Source of the DNA: Diadema setosum
Taxonomy: Eukaryota > Echinodermata > Echinoidea > Diadematoida > Diadematidae
DNA: 64,000 nt
NCBI GenBank assembly: GCA_033980235.1
Contig: CM067070.1
Coordinates: 24,392,699-24,456,698 of the forward strand
Direction: 5' to 3'
A program made the position numbers and the translations under genes. This document shows positions 62,540 through 64,000 of the stretch, in pieces; the stretch's first letter is position 1, and each line of letters starts with the position of its first letter. The notes under the pieces were generated by a model. That model saw only the letters and a list, made by a program, of their open reading frames with translations. It did not search any database and had not been told where the DNA came from.

Positions 62540-63812
62540 TATACCCCCACCACACATAGTGTGAAGGGGGTATATTGACCGATTCTGTGACGCGCTATGT
62601 GTATTTTTGGCATGGGCATCGCCATTACTGCGGTGTCTCAGCCGACCCCCCCTTCTCTCTCCCCACCCCTCTCACGCGCACGGAATGAAAAACTGATGCA
62701 TGGTTGCTTTAGCCAATGGGCGTCTCGTACTGAGTGCGCGAATGCTTGCTTAGTGCGCGAACCTTTGTTACAAGTGGGCGATAAACATGTTGCCCTGGGG
62801 GTGGGGGAGAGCAGGGGGGGTCGGCTGAGACACCGCAATTTGAGCTCATGGCTGCGCCCAGTGCCATAAAATGTCTGCTGCCCTCAACGAACCCGAATCG
62901 GTCAATAGGAATCACCGTGATGTTGGGCGGGCGGGCGGTCGGTCGGTCTGTTGCAAAATCTTGCGTCGCAAACTCCTCCTACAGTTTTGAAGCAATTTAA
63001 ATGAAACTTAGGGTAAATGATGATATTGAGGTATAGATGTGCAAGACATGTTTTTTGTGTTTGTCGGACAATGCGTTGCCATGGTAACCATAATTTTACC
63101 AAAACCTTGTGGATTGAATAACTTCCATAGTATTTGAGCATTCATTTTCAAAATTGGTACCTATGATGATCTATAGGTGTAGTTATGCAAGACGCTCTTT
63201 GTGTTTGTATTTGACAAAGCGTTGCCATGGTAACCGCACGTTTTCTTTTAAATCTTGTGCAGTGAACAACTTCCACAGTTTTGAAGCAATTGAAATCAAA
63301 TTTGGTAGGCATTATGGGCTTGAGGCATAGATGTGGAACACAAAATTTTTGTGTTTGTCGGACAAAGCGTTGCCATGGTAACCATAATTCTACCAAAACC
63401 TTGCAGATCAAATAACTTTGAACACATCATTCAAGCAATTAAAGTCAAATTTAGTATGTATCATGATCTAGAAGTGTAGTTTTGCAAGACACCAATATGT
63501 TAGTTTAAGGAAAATGTGTTGCCATGGTAACCACTCATTTTTGTATCAAAATAAACCATTCAAGCTATGAAGGTCAAATTTGGTGTGTATGATGGTCTTT
63601 AAGTGTAGTGATGCTGGGGGAAAGCATGTTTCCATTTGCTGTAAGTTTTATACTCAGTGTCAACTCTGTAATTGTACAGTAAACTAAAATTATTCTGTTT
63701 CCAATTCGACAAGTGCACAAACTTGGTATTAACATCATTGCCCTCATGACATCACATACTATAAAGCAACACTAGGGGCAGGGGTATTAATCACCTTCAG
63801 TGATAATTCTAG
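62540..63812 (+). mobile_element. Helentron/DINE-like element with X-box array
   Basis: ATACCCCCAC...GTGAAGGGGGTAT forms a 5' hairpin; a GGGC/GGTC tract at 62926-62950; tandem units of 146-149 bp (landmark GTTGCCATGGTAACC at 63075, 63221, 63369, 63518); 3' hairpin ATCACCTTCAGTGAT (63790-63804) followed by AATTCTAG. A palindromic insert lies at 62629-62839. Confidence 0.7.
62629..62839. mobile_element. Palindromic insert near the 5' end of the X-box element
   Basis: GCGGTGTCTCAGCCGACCCC and GGGGTCGGCTGAGACACCGC are perfect inverted ends; absent from the expected plan between the 5' hairpin and the tetranucleotide tract. Confidence 0.82.
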
Positions 63813-64000
63813 TTTGTATTGTTTTTACTGAAAATACTGCAGGTTTCATGAACAGAAAAAATGTTTTTCCAGGAAAAATACACCTTTCCATCCCTCATAA
63901 TATCCATTTTTTGATATTTTGTGTAATGTTATATCGTCTATATCACTTCAGTCAATTTTCATTACAACATTATTTGTTACCCCTAGGTTCCACAATTATG

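Overview
This is a non-coding-rich window from a eukaryotic nuclear genome, most likely a marine invertebrate deuterostome. An echinoderm is my best guess; amphioxus or a hemichordate is not excluded. The guess rests on a single JAK-type gene with long introns, decayed CR1/L2-like and related non-LTR retroelements, and a very dense load of palindromic, mostly TTAA-flanked, non-autonomous DNA elements. There is no prokaryotic-style gene organisation and no operon, CRISPR array or rRNA. I recognised no tRNA.

The only protein-coding gene I can support is part of a Janus kinase (JAK) on the + strand. Eight exons with matching splice phases lie at 23663-23820, 25246-25394, 44232-44363, 47561-47811, 52111-52329, 55203-55351, 59871-60009 and 61257-61410. 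They give about 450 continuous residues: the end of the FERM domain (SLIDGYYRL, CHGPI), the SH2 domain, and a complete JH2 pseudokinase with HRD changed to HGN and DFG changed to DPM. Earlier FERM exons were not found in the 23.6 kb upstream. The catalytic JH1 kinase domain must lie beyond the right edge, if it is present. The introns are 1.2 to 18.8 kb.

Layout. 1-8750: mostly unremarkable non-coding DNA with homopolymer runs, a 171-bp tandem duplication (7041-7383) and a repeat fragment. 8759-20066: dense nested elements, including a LINE 3' end (9289-10325), an 1.87-kb element with about 140-bp terminal inverted repeats (10768-12641), and several TTAA palindromes, some inserted in one another. 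20067-44231: the FERM end and first SH2 exon, then an 18.8-kb intron with more palindromes, a second LINE relic with a 260-bp ATT tail, and a 3.4-kb element carrying seven copies of a 13-15-mer (38959-42404). 44232-61410: the remaining exons, with introns holding four tandem-repeat elements or arrays, a 1.2-kb TCTATC minisatellite directly upstream of the 52111 exon, and a 1.0-kb near-perfect foldback (56210-57232). 61411-64000: intron sequence with a foldback and another tandem-repeat element.

The strongest non-gene story is the repeat ecology. One 85-bp TTAA mini-element has inserted into one unit of a 157-bp tandem array, so the empty and filled sites can be compared directly. Four elements share a Helentron/DINE-like plan: 5' hairpin, GTCC-type tetranucleotide tract, tandem units of about 147-159 bp, and a 3' hairpin, in two of them followed by CTAG. 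Their units carry arrays of AGGTCA direct repeats or perfect RFX X-box palindromes.
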